DNA of 64,000 bases from Chloromonas sp. AAM2 (taxonomy: Eukaryota; Chlorophyta; Chlorophyceae; Chlamydomonadales; Chlamydomonadaceae). The stretch spans positions 1 to 64,000 of the forward strand of contig QAXH01005640.1 in assembly GCA_004335635.1 (NCBI GenBank), read 5' to 3'. This document shows, in pieces, positions 34,601 to 46,819 of the stretch (position 1 is the first letter of the stretch; every line of letters starts with the position of its first letter). The notes beneath the pieces are model-generated. The model made no database searches, was not told where the DNA came from, and saw only the letters and a list, made by a program, of their open reading frames with translations. The position numbers were made by a program, and so were the translations under genes.

Positions 34601-37600
34601 ACGACTAACCCTACACCACATGGGTGGCACCACTGCCTGACCTGACCCCGGATTCAATCCAGAGGTCATCTCAGCGACCCAGGAGGCCCCAGTGCGTGCT
34701 GAAGCTGAATAACCCTATATAGTGAGGTGCAAGATTGGTATAGGCCGATAGAGGGCACTGGAAGGAAGCGCTCTGCATCAAAACAAGCCCATTTGGTGTC
34801 AGGAGTGGGGTGGTCCTAAACTGGGGTCTCCTGTGTAAAAAAGCCCAGGCCTCCACTTCATTCCAAACCGGGTTTGCTGCTTGCTCCGACTAAAGATTTC
34901 ACTAGATGCATTTGACGACATCTGTCAATTGTCACGCTCTTTGTCCAGTTTAAGAGTAGGTATAGGATGGGTTATGTCGGTTGGAAGTTTACCGGGGGTC
35001 TGGCGGCTGTCCGGAGGGCGGGTGAAGTCCACCGGCGGACACTGCATGCGGCCGGGATGGCGTGCCTGAAGCAGATGGCGGGTGGGAGGCAATGGACCTG
35101 AAAGTTAGCTATGGTGTTGCGTTCCCCTCATCAACAGCTGCCGAATGGACCCCTGATTGACCTCATTAGGACCTGTTTAGTGGGGCACGGGGGACCCACT
35201 GGCCGAAGGCAGTGCAAAAAGACGATCGGGTGTTCAAGCATTGTTTTTTCTCTGCCCTCCTGGGCATCTCAAGGTGGGGTGGGGTGGGGTGCTCCACCAA
35301 GCGCCAACCACCAGTAACCGAGGTAAAACGGACCGAAAAGCGTCCCAACGGCTGCACGGAGGATGGTGGAAGTCTTCCAAAGCATCAGGACACCGCACTG
35401 GGTCGGTTTTGTCGTTTGACTTGCACTTCGGGCGTCATGCAGGCGCCAAGTGCAGCTAACAAGCGTGTCAAGGTGCACCAGGTCTCCTGAGTCATGTGGT
35501 GCTGTACATGTTGTGAGCTACCCAAGGAGGTTCTGGGCAACTCCACTGGTGGCCGGCTTTGCAAATCATGGGCTGTGGAACCTGCAACACTGTCCTACTT
35601 CCTGTACATTTGGAGTCAGGTTAGCGAGCAATAGACAGAATGCCAGAACCCAGACGATGAAGCTCTCAATCTCTGGCTTTGAAAACACCTGGGGTTCATT
35701 CTGGGGGCCCAACTGTTTATTGCAAACTCGGTCTGAGATGCACGGGTGCGAGCCGCTATCAGCCAGACAGTGGTGCCACTGCCAGCCATATTGAGCTGCT
35801 ATCAGCCAGACAGTGGTGCCACTGCCAGCCACATTGAGNNNNNNNNNNNNNNNNNNNNNNNNNNNNNNNNNNNNNNNNNNNNNNNNNNNNNNNNNNNNNN
35901 NNNNNNNNNNNNNNNNNNNNNNNNNNNNNNNNNNNNNNNNNNNNNNNNNNNNNNNNNNNNNNNNNNNNNNNNNNNNNNNNNNNNNNNNNNNNNNNNNNNN
36001 NNNNNNNNNNNNNNNNNNNNNNNNNNNNNNNNNNNNNTGCCAGCCATATTGAGCTGCTATCAGCCAGACAGTGGTGCCACTGCCAGCCATATTGAGCTGC
36101 TATCAGCCAGACAGTGGTGCCACTGCCAGCCATACTGAGCTGTTTGTTTTCCTTTCTCCGTTGCCCTTGCTGAGCAGTCCTCTCCAAACTGAAGGCCATG
36201 TACAACACACACTGCCAGCCAAAGCTGATGTAATGCGCGAACTGGCTCTGGCGAGTGTAGTCATTAGCGTTGTCATTATGAGCGTTGGTTGCATACTCAA
36301 AGGATGCACTAGCTGCTCATATACCTTCCCTTACCCTGCACTGTCCGTATCCACCTCATTAGCGTTGTCATTATGAGCGTTGGTTGCATACTCAAAGGAT
36401 GCACTAGCTGCTCATATACCTTCCCTTACCCTGCACTGTCCGTATCCACCTCCTGCAACGATCTCAGCACTGGCGCCTTCTGATTCAATCTGTGAGACGA
36501 GCTTTGCCACCACTCACGTTGAGCAGTCTGCCGCTTGAGACCTCCTGCTTGGCCAGGTGCCACAGGGGCAAGGGCTGGTCCGGCTTCAGAAGCGCCCTGC
36601 TGGTGGTGTATGACAGCATCTGCACACCAACAACCTCACAAGGCCATCAACCGCGTGCACTTGCGGTCTTCGGGATCAGCATTCCAATGAAGAATGGAGC
36701 ATGTAATGCATAGGAGATAGGAAATGGTGTGCATAGGCGGTTGCCGCATCCTGCTGTAACCGTTTGACAAACTGATGTAAAGACAAGTGTTCAAGTCAGT
36801 TGTGGTGCCATGCCACCCTAGACAGAAAGTCTGCGCCATATCCGCTGCAATCTGGCAGTGATGGGACAGGTTGCATGGCCACGGCCTGGGAGGAGGCAAA
36901 ACAGATCATCAGATTTCTATGAAGCGATCATTGGTTCATCCAATACACACCTCTCCAATACCGATCCAATACCGGTCGCTACACTCGAACACATCCATTA
37001 TGTTCCCCTGGGCTGAACCCGCTTGTGCATCAGCTGTACATGTTGTCCCTCCTTACCTTGTAGCTCTGAGGCGAGAGCAGCCCCTCCGTGAACCTGCTCT
37101 TGAAGTATGACTTAAGGCCTGTGAGCAGCCGCAGCCGGTACTCCATCAGCAGCTCCAGGTGAATCTCATCGCCAATGGCCTGAGAGGGAGAGGCCATGTC
37201 TGCTAGCGCACCCTGCAAACAGGTTGTTGCCATTAGGCTGTTGAGCACGAGTGATGCGGGAACAGGGCACAGGGGGGGCAGTATGAAGGAAGGCGCTGCA
37301 AGCCTGATTGATGCTTTTGGCCATGCACAGTCGGCATGCTGTTGTGCGTGCACAGACAGCAAGCTGCGACCAAAAATCATGTAGCAAACGCAAACCCAGG
37401 CATCCTTGCTATGGCCCACATTTCCACGTGCATGGAGCAGCCTCACAAATCACGTGCATGAATCAGCCATGTGCACTGCCACTTTGTCGATCCTTGACCG
37501 CAAGCACTGCACATGCACGGCTTGCCATGTTCGTTGAGTCAGCATTGGTTCATGCTCCACACCTGGTGCAATGGAGAGCATAAGCATTGCATGGCCACGC

Positions 37601-40600
37601 CTTTCTGGTTGCACTTCTGAAAAATCAACCGGAGGCTGCATTTCAAGAGGTTGCAGTCCTATGCAACCTAAAGAAACACAAGCAAGCACATATCCTGGCT
37701 GTCTTGCCTCGCCCGTCCTGTGCACGCCTTGCCCGAGCCATGATACAAACGTACCCTGTCGTGGCCGGTGTGCCCTACCTGGGTGTCCCTGCTCAAACTC
37801 GTGCTGTTGCGCCTCAGCTGCCGCTGTGCTGTGCTGAGGGGTGCGCTCATGCGTGTAAGCTGCTGCTGCTTCATGGTGCGGCTCGGGCACTCGGGGGCAC
37901 GAGCTTTAGACGCTGGCCAAGTGCTCGGAGCTGTAGTTGACACTGATAGTCTTGATGAGGGCACGGTACTAGTTGCAGGCATGACGCTCAAAGCCACCTG
38001 CACAGCATGAGTCCAGACAAGGTGGAACGATGGCCCAAGGGTGCGGGCCCTGGTTGACTGCCGGGGCCAGCAAGCGAGCTGCCCGCCTGTGCCAATGGCC
38101 ATGTTTGTTTGCCCTTCAAGCAAAGCAACTGACTGCCCATGCCATGTGATGGAGACACCTGTGTGCGCCCCATGCCAGTGGGCGCGAGCAGCCCGGCGGT
38201 TCTTCACCTGTGCCGCGCCCGTCCCATGTTGCATCGACTCCATTGGCACTCCCTGAGCGAGTTGTCGTGTTGGTGATCCATAGGGGCGACCTGAAAGGAC
38301 GCGCTCAAAATCGCCATTTCTAGGCTGCTCGGCCTCACTGATGCTTGGGATCTCCGCGTTTCCTATGAGGGGTTGCCCGGTGGCTTCGTCAACAGAACTG
38401 GCTGGAGGCAGTCTCGCTGATGAGTCAAGAGCAGAGGAACTGCGCGCCTGCAAAAGCGAGGAATGACACACTGTAGCAATGTTCAACTTGTTCAAATGCT
38501 GCTACAAAGCAGCGGTTGGCAGGTGCGTCTGGTGCATCCCAGGGGCCCCATTGGCAAGTACTGTCAGCTGGCTGAGAATGTGATCCGAGCGGTTTCCCAC
38601 CCACTTTACCGTACAGGCCATATCTCATCTCCAGGAAGTCAGTGACTGTCTGCGGGTGCGGGGTCAGGAACCCCAATTGCCCGTGTGCGAGAATTCTGTG
38701 AGATATTCTCATAACTGTTTTACGCTGCGGGAAACAAAACACTCTGTCCCGTCATGCTGCAGGGAAGTCAAACGCCTGGTGTTGCCAAGGCGTTGAAATG
38801 GGTAGCTATAGCAGTGGGTAGCAGCATGCAATCAAATCAAAATCCAAACCAGTTTGACAGCCATGCGCGAAGCCTTTCAGCTCAGCAACAGCACAGCTCA
38901 GCAACAGCGGCTGCGCGAAGTTGTAGTAATATTTGGCTGCGACTGCATACGCCTGAGAAGAAAATAACTATGTATGGATATGGGACCAGCGGGACCGTTT
39001 ACACCAATGTCAATCTGCGCCCGTGGAATGAGATATGTGGTCTGCAAGGTATACATAACATTGACATCAACATCGGTAATTTGACATTGACATCAACATC
39101 GGTACATGACCGTCCAGACGTCAGCCTGTGTACGATATGTGCTGCCAGTTGTGATGGCCATGCCACTTTTGCACCTTCGATCTGCACAGATTTGACCACA
39201 TGGGCGGCACCACTGTCTGGCCTAACCCCGAATCCCGTCCAGAGGTCATCTCAGCAACCACTCAACTGATGCCAATGACCAGGAGGTCCAAAAAGCTATC
39301 GTTTAGTGTATCGCTGCAAACAAGGTTTCGAAAAGTCCTAATCTGCATTACAACGTTGTTGTGTACGTCGTTGTTGCGTTCCGTAGCTGCCTCTGACAGT
39401 CGCCCACCAAGCGCCCACCACCAGTGAACGAGGTAAAATGGACTAAAGACGTCCCAACAGGTGCGCGGAGGATGGTGGAAGTCTTCCGAAGCATCAGGAC
39501 ACCGCACTGGGTCGGTTTTGTCGTTCGACTTGCACTTTGGGCGTGATGCAGGCGCCGAGTGCAGCCAACAATAAGCGTGTAAAGGTGCACAATGTCTCCT
39601 GAACCGATCCCATGGCGCTGTACATGTTGTAAGCTATCCAAGGAGCTGCTGGGCACCTCCATTGGTGGTGGGTTCGCCAGTTGGGGTCAGAGACGATGGC
39701 GACCTATTTAATCTGTAGCACTTGTATGTACCTTATACATACAAAAAGAAGTTTGTACCTTTTAAAAAAAAAGAAGTTTGCCAGTTCTGGGACAGCATCA
39801 GGACACCGCACTGGGTCGGTTTTGTCCCTTAAGTCAGTGCACAACTCCACCACGTCACTGTACATCTCACAGAATTGTCCCAGAACTGGCAAACTTCTTT
39901 TTTTTTCCTCTGCAGCCTCTGACGTCTAGTTTCCAGAGCACTCAGGTTCATTCCAGGGCCCTCGACCGAACCTGGTCGTGCATGCCTTGGCGCGAGCCCC
40001 TATCAGCCAGACCGCGGTGCCACCCATGTGAATATGAACGCTGCCAAAGCAATCCCCACCTGCAGCTTGCTCGACCTTGCAAGCGGGTATGTCGCATCCG
40101 GATTCATTCTAGTCAGGGCCAAGCCGGCTATGGAGGCGTTCCGTGCGGCCTCTTTACGCTGGACCGGCGACGGCGGCATGGCACAAGCGCCAGCTTCGTC
40201 CGGGTCTGCAGCAAGCACACCAGACAAGAAGGCCGTCTACAAACCAAAGGCATCAAGATAATAATGTCATGCACGGGCGTGTACCAAAGCACATGCTGTG
40301 GTGCAGATGCTGGACGGCCTCCTGTCTCGGGCCTCCCTGCCAATTCACGCTACCGCAACTAGCATAGGCTTTGAGAACTCGCCTGGTGTAGGTGCCTTGA
40401 GCTTGCTGCTGGGCACGGGGTTGGCGTTGTAGATTATGGTGGCCGTGCCCTGTCGTCCCTGGCTTTGCCCGCCAACAGTTGCTTGGCCGCATAGCCATTG
40501 CTCCTGATCGTTGGCGCTGATAATGAGCACAGAATCTCGCCTGCAGAGAAGACCGAGGTGGCGCCTTGAGCAAGGCCTCCATGGGCGGGATGGCTGGTGC

Positions 40601-43600
40601 GCAAGGCATTGAGCGCAGGCTAGACAGCATGCACGGACCGTTGTCAGAATGCATACCCCACGTGCGTGCCTGGCCTGCATTGAATGCGTGGCCCCATCAT
40701 GGTATGCACTGGCCACAAGGGTCTGCTGGCAAACTGGGCCATCCGGGGGGGGTGGTGCAGCGTGCGACACATCTGCTGCTCAGATGCAAAACTGATGTTC
40801 ACCACAACGTGACCACATGAAGCCCAAATGATACATGACACATATGTGTACGAGTCAATCATGCCTGTACTGTCCCGTTTCTGGACTTGTCAGGGCTATC
40901 AACGCTTGGACCTGTCAGCCTAGAACGGATTTGAGGGATGGCGGGATTTGTTGCAGGTGCGTCCGGGGCAGCTCCAAGGACCCGATTTAGGCAAGACCTG
41001 TCCGCACCCCTTCTGAAGATAACGTTTCGAATGGGTGTTGAACACATCACAACATGACCGTCTGAGCGCCAGCCCCTGGAAGAATCAGCGTGAATGGTGG
41101 TACAAGATCACTCACGCTGATGTTGTCTCCAGATCCTGCTTTGCAGTGAACGTCGTCATGCGGGTCAGGTCCTCCTTCACAAGCGCCTTAGTGCGGCGTG
41201 CAAGTCCGCGCTCCTCAGAATCAGAGTCATCCTGCTGAACGGCAGCACCCTCAAGATCGCGACATCATGGCAGATTTGCATGGCACTGGTCTGAGCAGCT
41301 GCACTACTGACACGCGTGAGACCCGCTGCCGCCAACCGGTTGCCAAGCCTATCTGTAATCACGTTCTCATCCGCCTGCTCGTACCAAAAACTTCTGTGAT
41401 TGAAACCCACAGAGAAATCAGTCGCCCAGCCAGGCACATGGCGCTGGCTACACACCTCATCTGCATGAATGATGGAGTTGAGGACGCGCCTGGGCTGCTT
41501 CCGTGCCTGCCCACACAGCATACAGCACCACTCAACACATGTGCGCATCCACTGAGGGTACAGAATGCCACGCCAGTCCACACGTGGCTGTTCCTCTGCA
41601 TGAGCATGTGGCAGGCACCGCCTCAAGAGGAGCCCAGGCAGGCAGTGCGGGCACAGCCATGCCGGACACGCGTAACACAAAAAAGCACAACTCTGTACAC
41701 ACACAAACCATGAACAAGGTTGACACGTGCTGTGTCAGGCATGGGGCTGAGTCGTAGCAGCACTCCACTCCCGCATTGGACGCAGGCCAGGTCAATGGGT
41801 CGACTTGTGACGCTCCTCTGCGTCCGGACCCTGGCCCAGGGTACCGTTCCCCTGCACCCCTGTCCTTGACCCGCCTCACCCGGCATGTATTGGTCCAGGA
41901 CCTTCCTGAAGTCGCTGGTTTCCTCCACCGAGGGCCAGTCCACGCCCCGCAGCATCTCATCGTCCTCCGCCTCGCCCTGAAGTTCCGCTAGCGCGTCATC
42001 AGTGAAACGAAAGAAGGTGGACTTGACCTGGGGGGTAAGCACGGAAGGGACAGCAGCAAGCATACAAGTACAATTGAGCATACCAGTGTAAGCACTGCAG
42101 CAAGCATACAAGTACAAGCACTGCATTGGAAGAAGCTGTGTGTGGTGGCATGATCTGCATCTTTGCTCCGCTTTTCCACCCACGTGTGCCCTCATCATGA
42201 GCTGCTCCTTGCTGATCTTGGTGAGCCCCAGCACCGTCATTGCGGGCCCCAGCAGCGGCGCGTTGATTATGAGCGTCAGCAGCACAAACCCAGCGGTGTA
42301 CATGGCGGTCTCTGCCTTGACGCGCTGCAAACACAAGTGGCATACTCACAACCCCAGCTGCAGCAGAGCGAGCACAGGTAACGAACACGCACAGACGCAG
42401 CAATGAGCACAGGCTTTATAGGAGGACCAGGAGGATGCCGTGCGCCCACTCACATCCTCCTGCTCATTGTCGTTTGACGATGTGGTGAGGGTGGCGATTG
42501 TCTGCGCCAGCACCAGGGACAGACTGCCCCGCAGGCCGCCATGCGAGAGGAACAGAATCTCCTGCCACCCCAGCACAGTGCCCACACGTAGGAACTCTAG
42601 AATCTTGAACCTGGGACAACAGCGGGGTGCGCCGATTTGAGTGAGTCTGCCAAATGCACCCAGCTGCCTACTGTGTGGCCAGTTGACAACTAAACAAATC
42701 ATGTACCAAAGGAAGGTTTGAAGACTGGGTTCTAGTGCTGGCTGTTTACTCGGGCTGGCTACGTACGAAATGATGTCTGCTGCTGATGTACTCTGGTGTG
42801 GTAGCTATGTACACGCCTACGTACGAAATAATGTCTGCTTGAAATGATGTCACAGCACGACACGTCACAAGTCTGCAAGGGTTGGTTTGCAGGGCTTACG
42901 ATGCAAACAGGAACAGTGTGCGCACGGCAAAGACGTAGACGTAGATGATGGGCAGTTTGTACAGCACCACGGACACCAGATCCTGGGCGCCGCCCTGGTT
43001 GTACAGCTGGTCGCTGGCCCTGCACACACAGCAGTGCCAGCCGCTGGCGTGTACATGCCGCTCCTGCATCAAGCCATTGCAAGACGCAACAGCACTGCTG
43101 CAGCCGCGGAAGACGCGTCAACCTTTGTGGAACCCGCACGCGTGTGGCATGTGCAGGTTTGCTGTGTCGACCTACGGGCTGCAAGCATGGATCGAGCCAC
43201 ACACCTCATTGTGAAGTTGACGCTGCTTGCTCCCACGTAGAAGAAGATGAGTGCGTTGACCAGGACTGTCATGACCGTCCAGAAGTGCTGGAAGATGCCG
43301 CTCTGCCGCACTTTATTGCTCATGCCCCACAGGAGCGTGGCACTGCCATACAGCCCGTAGGCAACAGTGCCCACGACCCCTGAACCCTCGCACCACACCT
43401 GCACCAGCCAGCGCAGCACCTTGACTTTACAGCACCTACACTCTCAGCCAGTGTGCCTGTTTGTAAACTGTAAAAATACAAGGACGCTGACAACAGGACC
43501 GCCAAATAGTTGGAGAGGAAAAGAGTTAATCGTCCATGGTCAATTGATTGTTAGTTGGTCACATGGGTGTCAGAGCCTGCTGCTGCGTCAAGCTGTGCCT

Positions 43601-46600
43601 GTGTGGCGTCTGTGAAATGCTGCAGCCTGTGCCTACCTGTGTTGCGTACGTCAATAACATTTCTACACAAATTCAAAGGATTTTGGGGTTAGCTGCGCTC
43701 CCAGGCTTGCTCAGCCTCAAGCTGCCCTCGGCCTCGGTGTTTGCAGCGCAAATATTCGGCCTCGGTGTTTAGAATCCCATGCACCTCTTGGGCACCCCTA
43801 ATATTCACATCATAACATCGTGCTATGCTACCGATTCTTTACCTTCTGACACGACCGCTCAAAATCGCCATAGCTATCTCGGCGCAACCTTCGGCGGACT
43901 TGCCGCTTTGCACACTGCTAGCCATGATCCTGTGCTACACGCCACAGATTGAACGGGTTTTCTACTGGGGCCTGTCCAGCCGTATGACAGCTTACCTGCG
44001 TTATGTAGAAAGACAGGTAGGCCCCACTCATGGTGAACGTCACCTCCAGAGCAGGCGGCATATTGCGGTGCTGGAGCCATATGAATAAGTATCTGCAGCC
44101 GGCAGCGTGAACCGGTCAAATCATCTTGAACATGAGTCGAAGGCCATGCCAAGCAGTGTGGCAGGGCAAGACGTCAACAGCTACGAACTTGCGTCGGTCA
44201 GTGACTCACTTGGTGAAGATTCCCATGCCGATTCCGATGGCCAGACCAATCGCTGCAGTCTTCATGGTCATGAGCACAATGCTGCCGATCTCCTCGCCCA
44301 GAGGCTGCACACAGGCCACAGAATGCGCTTGTGAAGGTGTGCATGCGTGTCTGCATGTGTGTGCATATGTCGACTCAACCTGTCAGGCATCATCCATCAT
44401 CCAGATCAGGGGATGAGCAGTGCCTAAAGAATTGCCAGCATAGTCACAGACTTGCAAAAAGGCAACAAGGAGAAGCAAGGCATGGCCTTCCAGGGATTTA
44501 GGGCAAGCATGGACAACCTGTGAAGGCAGTAGAGAATGCCAACTCTGTTGCATGAACCTTGTTAGGAAGCAATTGGAATGAGGCTGTTGTCTTGTGGCAT
44601 GCTCGTAGAGCCACAGGACATGCACTCACAGCAACATGTGAGAGCCAGATGAATCCTCAACCCACCTTGTGCTGGGCTTCCACTACCACTTTCTGGAAGA
44701 TGGAAAACAGTGTGAGAGATGACGCGTCGTTGAGGAGTGACTCGCCCTCCAGGAGCACGAACAGGATCTCTGGGGCACCGCCTGCACGGCGCAATGAGCA
44801 TGACTGTCAACGTCTTGGCAACGTTCGCTGTTGCATTACCGTTACACACAAAGTTGATCAAGCTGGTAACATGCTTCAAGGCACTGATTGGTATATCTGG
44901 TGTCATCACCTGATTGGTATACTCTGTGATTGGTATACTCTGTGAGGCCTGGCCTTAGGACCTGTGACGCCAACCCTGAGATTGTTCTGCGCGTGCCTGC
45001 CCGCCACAAGAGGCCTTCGTGTGCGAGTGTCGACACCTCAGTTTGCCTAGAGTCGTAATCCTCTTGGCCAGGTTGGACGGCAACTGAAGGCCAGGGCAGC
45101 CAAATTGGCCCCCACAGGCCAGTGAAACTCGCTACAGAGCCATGCCACCAGTCATGCAGCGTCGCCTTCTTGGGGTTAGAATGAGATGTCTTGTTGAGAA
45201 CTGACTGTGACGTTCAAGGATGCGCTCCTTCGTGCTCGTGGCATGGGTTACAGTGGGTTTAGCAGGTTCCATGGCCAGTAGGTGTGTGGGCAGGAGCCTA
45301 ACTGCACGCAATCCCATGCAGCACATGCATGCGTCGCCCACCCGCTGCCAGCGCTGCACACACTGAGGCCGCGTCTGTGCTGGAGATGGCCGCGCCAAAC
45401 AGCGCCACGTAGCCGCCGTTCCACCCGCTGGACTGGAGGTCCAGAGCGTACAGCATGAAGGGGATCAGCAACATGCAGGTGGTGATCACCATGGCGAAGG
45501 CCATAAAGACGATGTTGAGGATTGTCTGCACAGGGCAGCGAGAGCAGGGCAGGCCATGCGGGATTGCGCGCACTGACAAGGAATTGAACAGGCCAGTTCG
45601 GTACGCACGACTGAGTGTTTGTGCCTGATTGCGTGTTTGTGCCACAGGCCATGTTCACCAGAGTGCGCAAACCCTATAGCCCGCCACAGTGTATAGCAGG
45701 TGCCGTGTCTGCAAAGGAGGATGTAGAGCGAGCACTGTGTTCCCTTCTTTCCTTGTCTCCTTATGTCATCCTGCACACAGTCGCTTGGCCCTGGAAGCAG
45801 GCGACAGGGAATTCCCAGCTACAGCGGTGATCAGAACAACGCACACAGGAAAATACTCAGCATCCAGCCGACGAGCGGGCCAGCATGTCACACAAGCAGG
45901 GCGGCACAGGGACACCTCAAGTCAGTGTGTCTTGTGCACACGGAACAAGCAGCCGGCTGGGGATTAGGAAGGGTAATTGCACAACCGACAGGTGGCGCAA
46001 GCTGTCCATGCCTTGCCTTTTTCAACATGAACCAGTCCAATCTGCAGGAGCTGTCCAGCAGGATGGGCGGCAGGAACACGTACACAAAGATGTCAGCGGG
46101 CCGCATGCCTAGCCACAGGTTGACGGCATTGCTAACATGGCCCAGGTTGAAGTGATGGGACAGGACCTGGTAGCAACCACCTGCACGATATCAAAAGGGC
46201 AGCAGTGGTGATTGGTAATGAAGGCTAATGAGGTCCAGGTGCTGTGCCTGCTGTAATGTGTAGCACCACCCTGCACCACTAACTCAGCTGGTTACACATG
46301 GTTTGGCGCATGGGTGACCAGACATACCGTACGTTTCAAAACTCATCCCATAATAAATAATTCACTGTTGGCGGGTGCGGGATTAAAAACCCCACTATTG
46401 GTCTTCTGCGGGTAGTCTGCGGGGCAACCTGATAAATCCATCTCGCATTTTACGTCGTGTTTCACGCTGTCTCACATTGATTTCGCGTTTTAAGCCTGGT
46501 TCTGTGTTTGACGCCTGCATGAAAAACAATCGATTGACTTTTAATAGTGCGGGGCCAGTTTTACTTAAATGTCATTTCCCGCCCTGCGCATTGAGTTTTG

Positions 46601-46819
46601 TAATTAACAAAAAGCGCTTGAGGAGCCCGCTAGTTGAGGATGGCGCATAAATGAGCCCTGTGGCCCCTGCTTCACGTGTGCGTTATGCGCCTAATCAATG
46701 GCATGCTTGTGAGAGGTTGTGTTGGGCCCAATCAGCCCCACCTGCAATGAGGCTGACGAGCGCATCCCATCGAGGAGACGCCATGGCCATGACCGCAATG
46801 GCCATGCCAGCAAAGAATA
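28616..46819 (-). CDS. SOS1: SOS1-type plasma-membrane Na+/H+ antiporter with cNMP-binding domain
   Basis: The 32 exons are phase-consistent (about 1,440 residues): 46819-46742, 46180-46017, 45525-45342, 44781-44666, 44304-44210, 44092-43996, 43398-43205, 43019-42900, 42610-42454, 42324-42184, 42027-41880, 41595-41456 (weaker), 41234-41116, 40540-40383, 40205-40060, 38447-38208, 37997-37779, 37212-37057, 36851-36817, 36599-36518, 34521-34444, 34284-34114, 33774-33630, 33301-33102, 32696-32570, 31523-31403, 30984-30864, 30488-30378, 30197-30042, 29786-29664, 29241-29149, 28711-28616. CPA1 exchanger signatures: ADIFVYVFLPPILLDSS, AAISSTDAASVCAALAA, LLEGESLLNDASSL, SHGGLRGSLSLVLAQ. A Ser/Gln-rich insert follows (residues about 600-840), then an SOS1-like cytosolic helical region and a cNMP-fold (GMFIVLSGMVRL; EGSALGKGPVVMHIP). 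SOS1 exports Na+ in exch­ange for H+. The first exon is not resolved. Three introns are GC-AG. Confidence 0.88.
34617..35790 (+). mobile_element. Non-autonomous TIR element, copy 1, in an antiporter intron
   Basis: The left end CACATGGGTGGCACC (34617-34631) matches the reverse complement of copy 2's right end exactly. Internal homology to copy 2 covers 34640-34690 (CCAGAGGTCATCTCAGC), 35283-35560 (GCATCAGGACACCGCACTGG, GGTCGGTTTTGTCGTT) and 35680-35790 (GGTTCATTC, GCTATCAGCCAGAC). The right terminus runs into the 43-bp satellite instead of ending cleanly. No transposase frame is visible. Confidence 0.65.
35754..36143. repeat. 43-bp satellite interrupted by an assembly gap
   Basis: The unit GCTATCAGCCAGACAGTGGT plus GCCACTGCCAGCCATATTGAGCT is present about twice left of the gap and about 2.5 times right of it, nearly identical. 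The first 25 bases of the unit match the right end of the TIR element (39999-40022), so the array appears to have expanded from a transposon end. Confidence 0.9.
35839..36037. other. Assembly gap of 199 N inside the 43-bp satellite
   Basis: The gap is bounded on both sides by the same tandem repeat. The true array length is therefore unknown. Confidence 1.
36263..36452. repeat. Perfect 95-bp tandem duplication
   Basis: 36263-36357 and 36358-36452 are identical (unit begins ATTAGCGTTGTCATTATGAG). The second copy ends about 65 bp before the antiporter exon donor at 36518, inside the intron. Either a very recent duplication or an assembly artefact next to the gap. Confidence 0.9.
39197..40030 (+). 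mobile_element. Non-autonomous TIR element, copy 2, in an antiporter intron
   Basis: Left end CACATGGGCGGCACC (39197-39211) and right end GGTGCCACCCATGTG (40016-40030) are inverted repeats matching at 14 of 15, with weaker complementarity for another 15 bp. Length is 834 bp. It shares its interior with copy 1 at 34.6-35.8 kb in the same orientation and lacks a transposase frame. I see no clear target-site duplication. A second inverted-repeat element (39762-39906) is nested inside. Confidence 0.7.
39762..39906. mobile_element. Complete MITE-like element with TTTGCCAGTTCTGGGACA inverted ends
   Basis: The left end (A9)GAAG + TTTGCCAGTTCTGGGACA (39766-39795) and right end TGTCCCAGAACTGGCAAA + CTTC(T9) (39877-39906) are near-perfect inverted repeats around a roughly 80-bp interior. 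That interior begins GCATCAGGACACCGCACTGG, also present at 39498-39517 in the host TIR element and in copy 1. This is the only copy in the window with both inverted ends intact. Confidence 0.8.

Noticed and set aside
35566..36208. Long frames crossing the N run
   Set aside because: They exist only because N codons are not stops; both ends are satellite sequence inside an antiporter intron.
37668..38495. Single 275-codon minus-strand exon
   Set aside because: Good GT and AG signals at 38208 and 37997 split it into two exons whose lengths (240 and 219) keep phase. The intervening part loses the low-complexity character.
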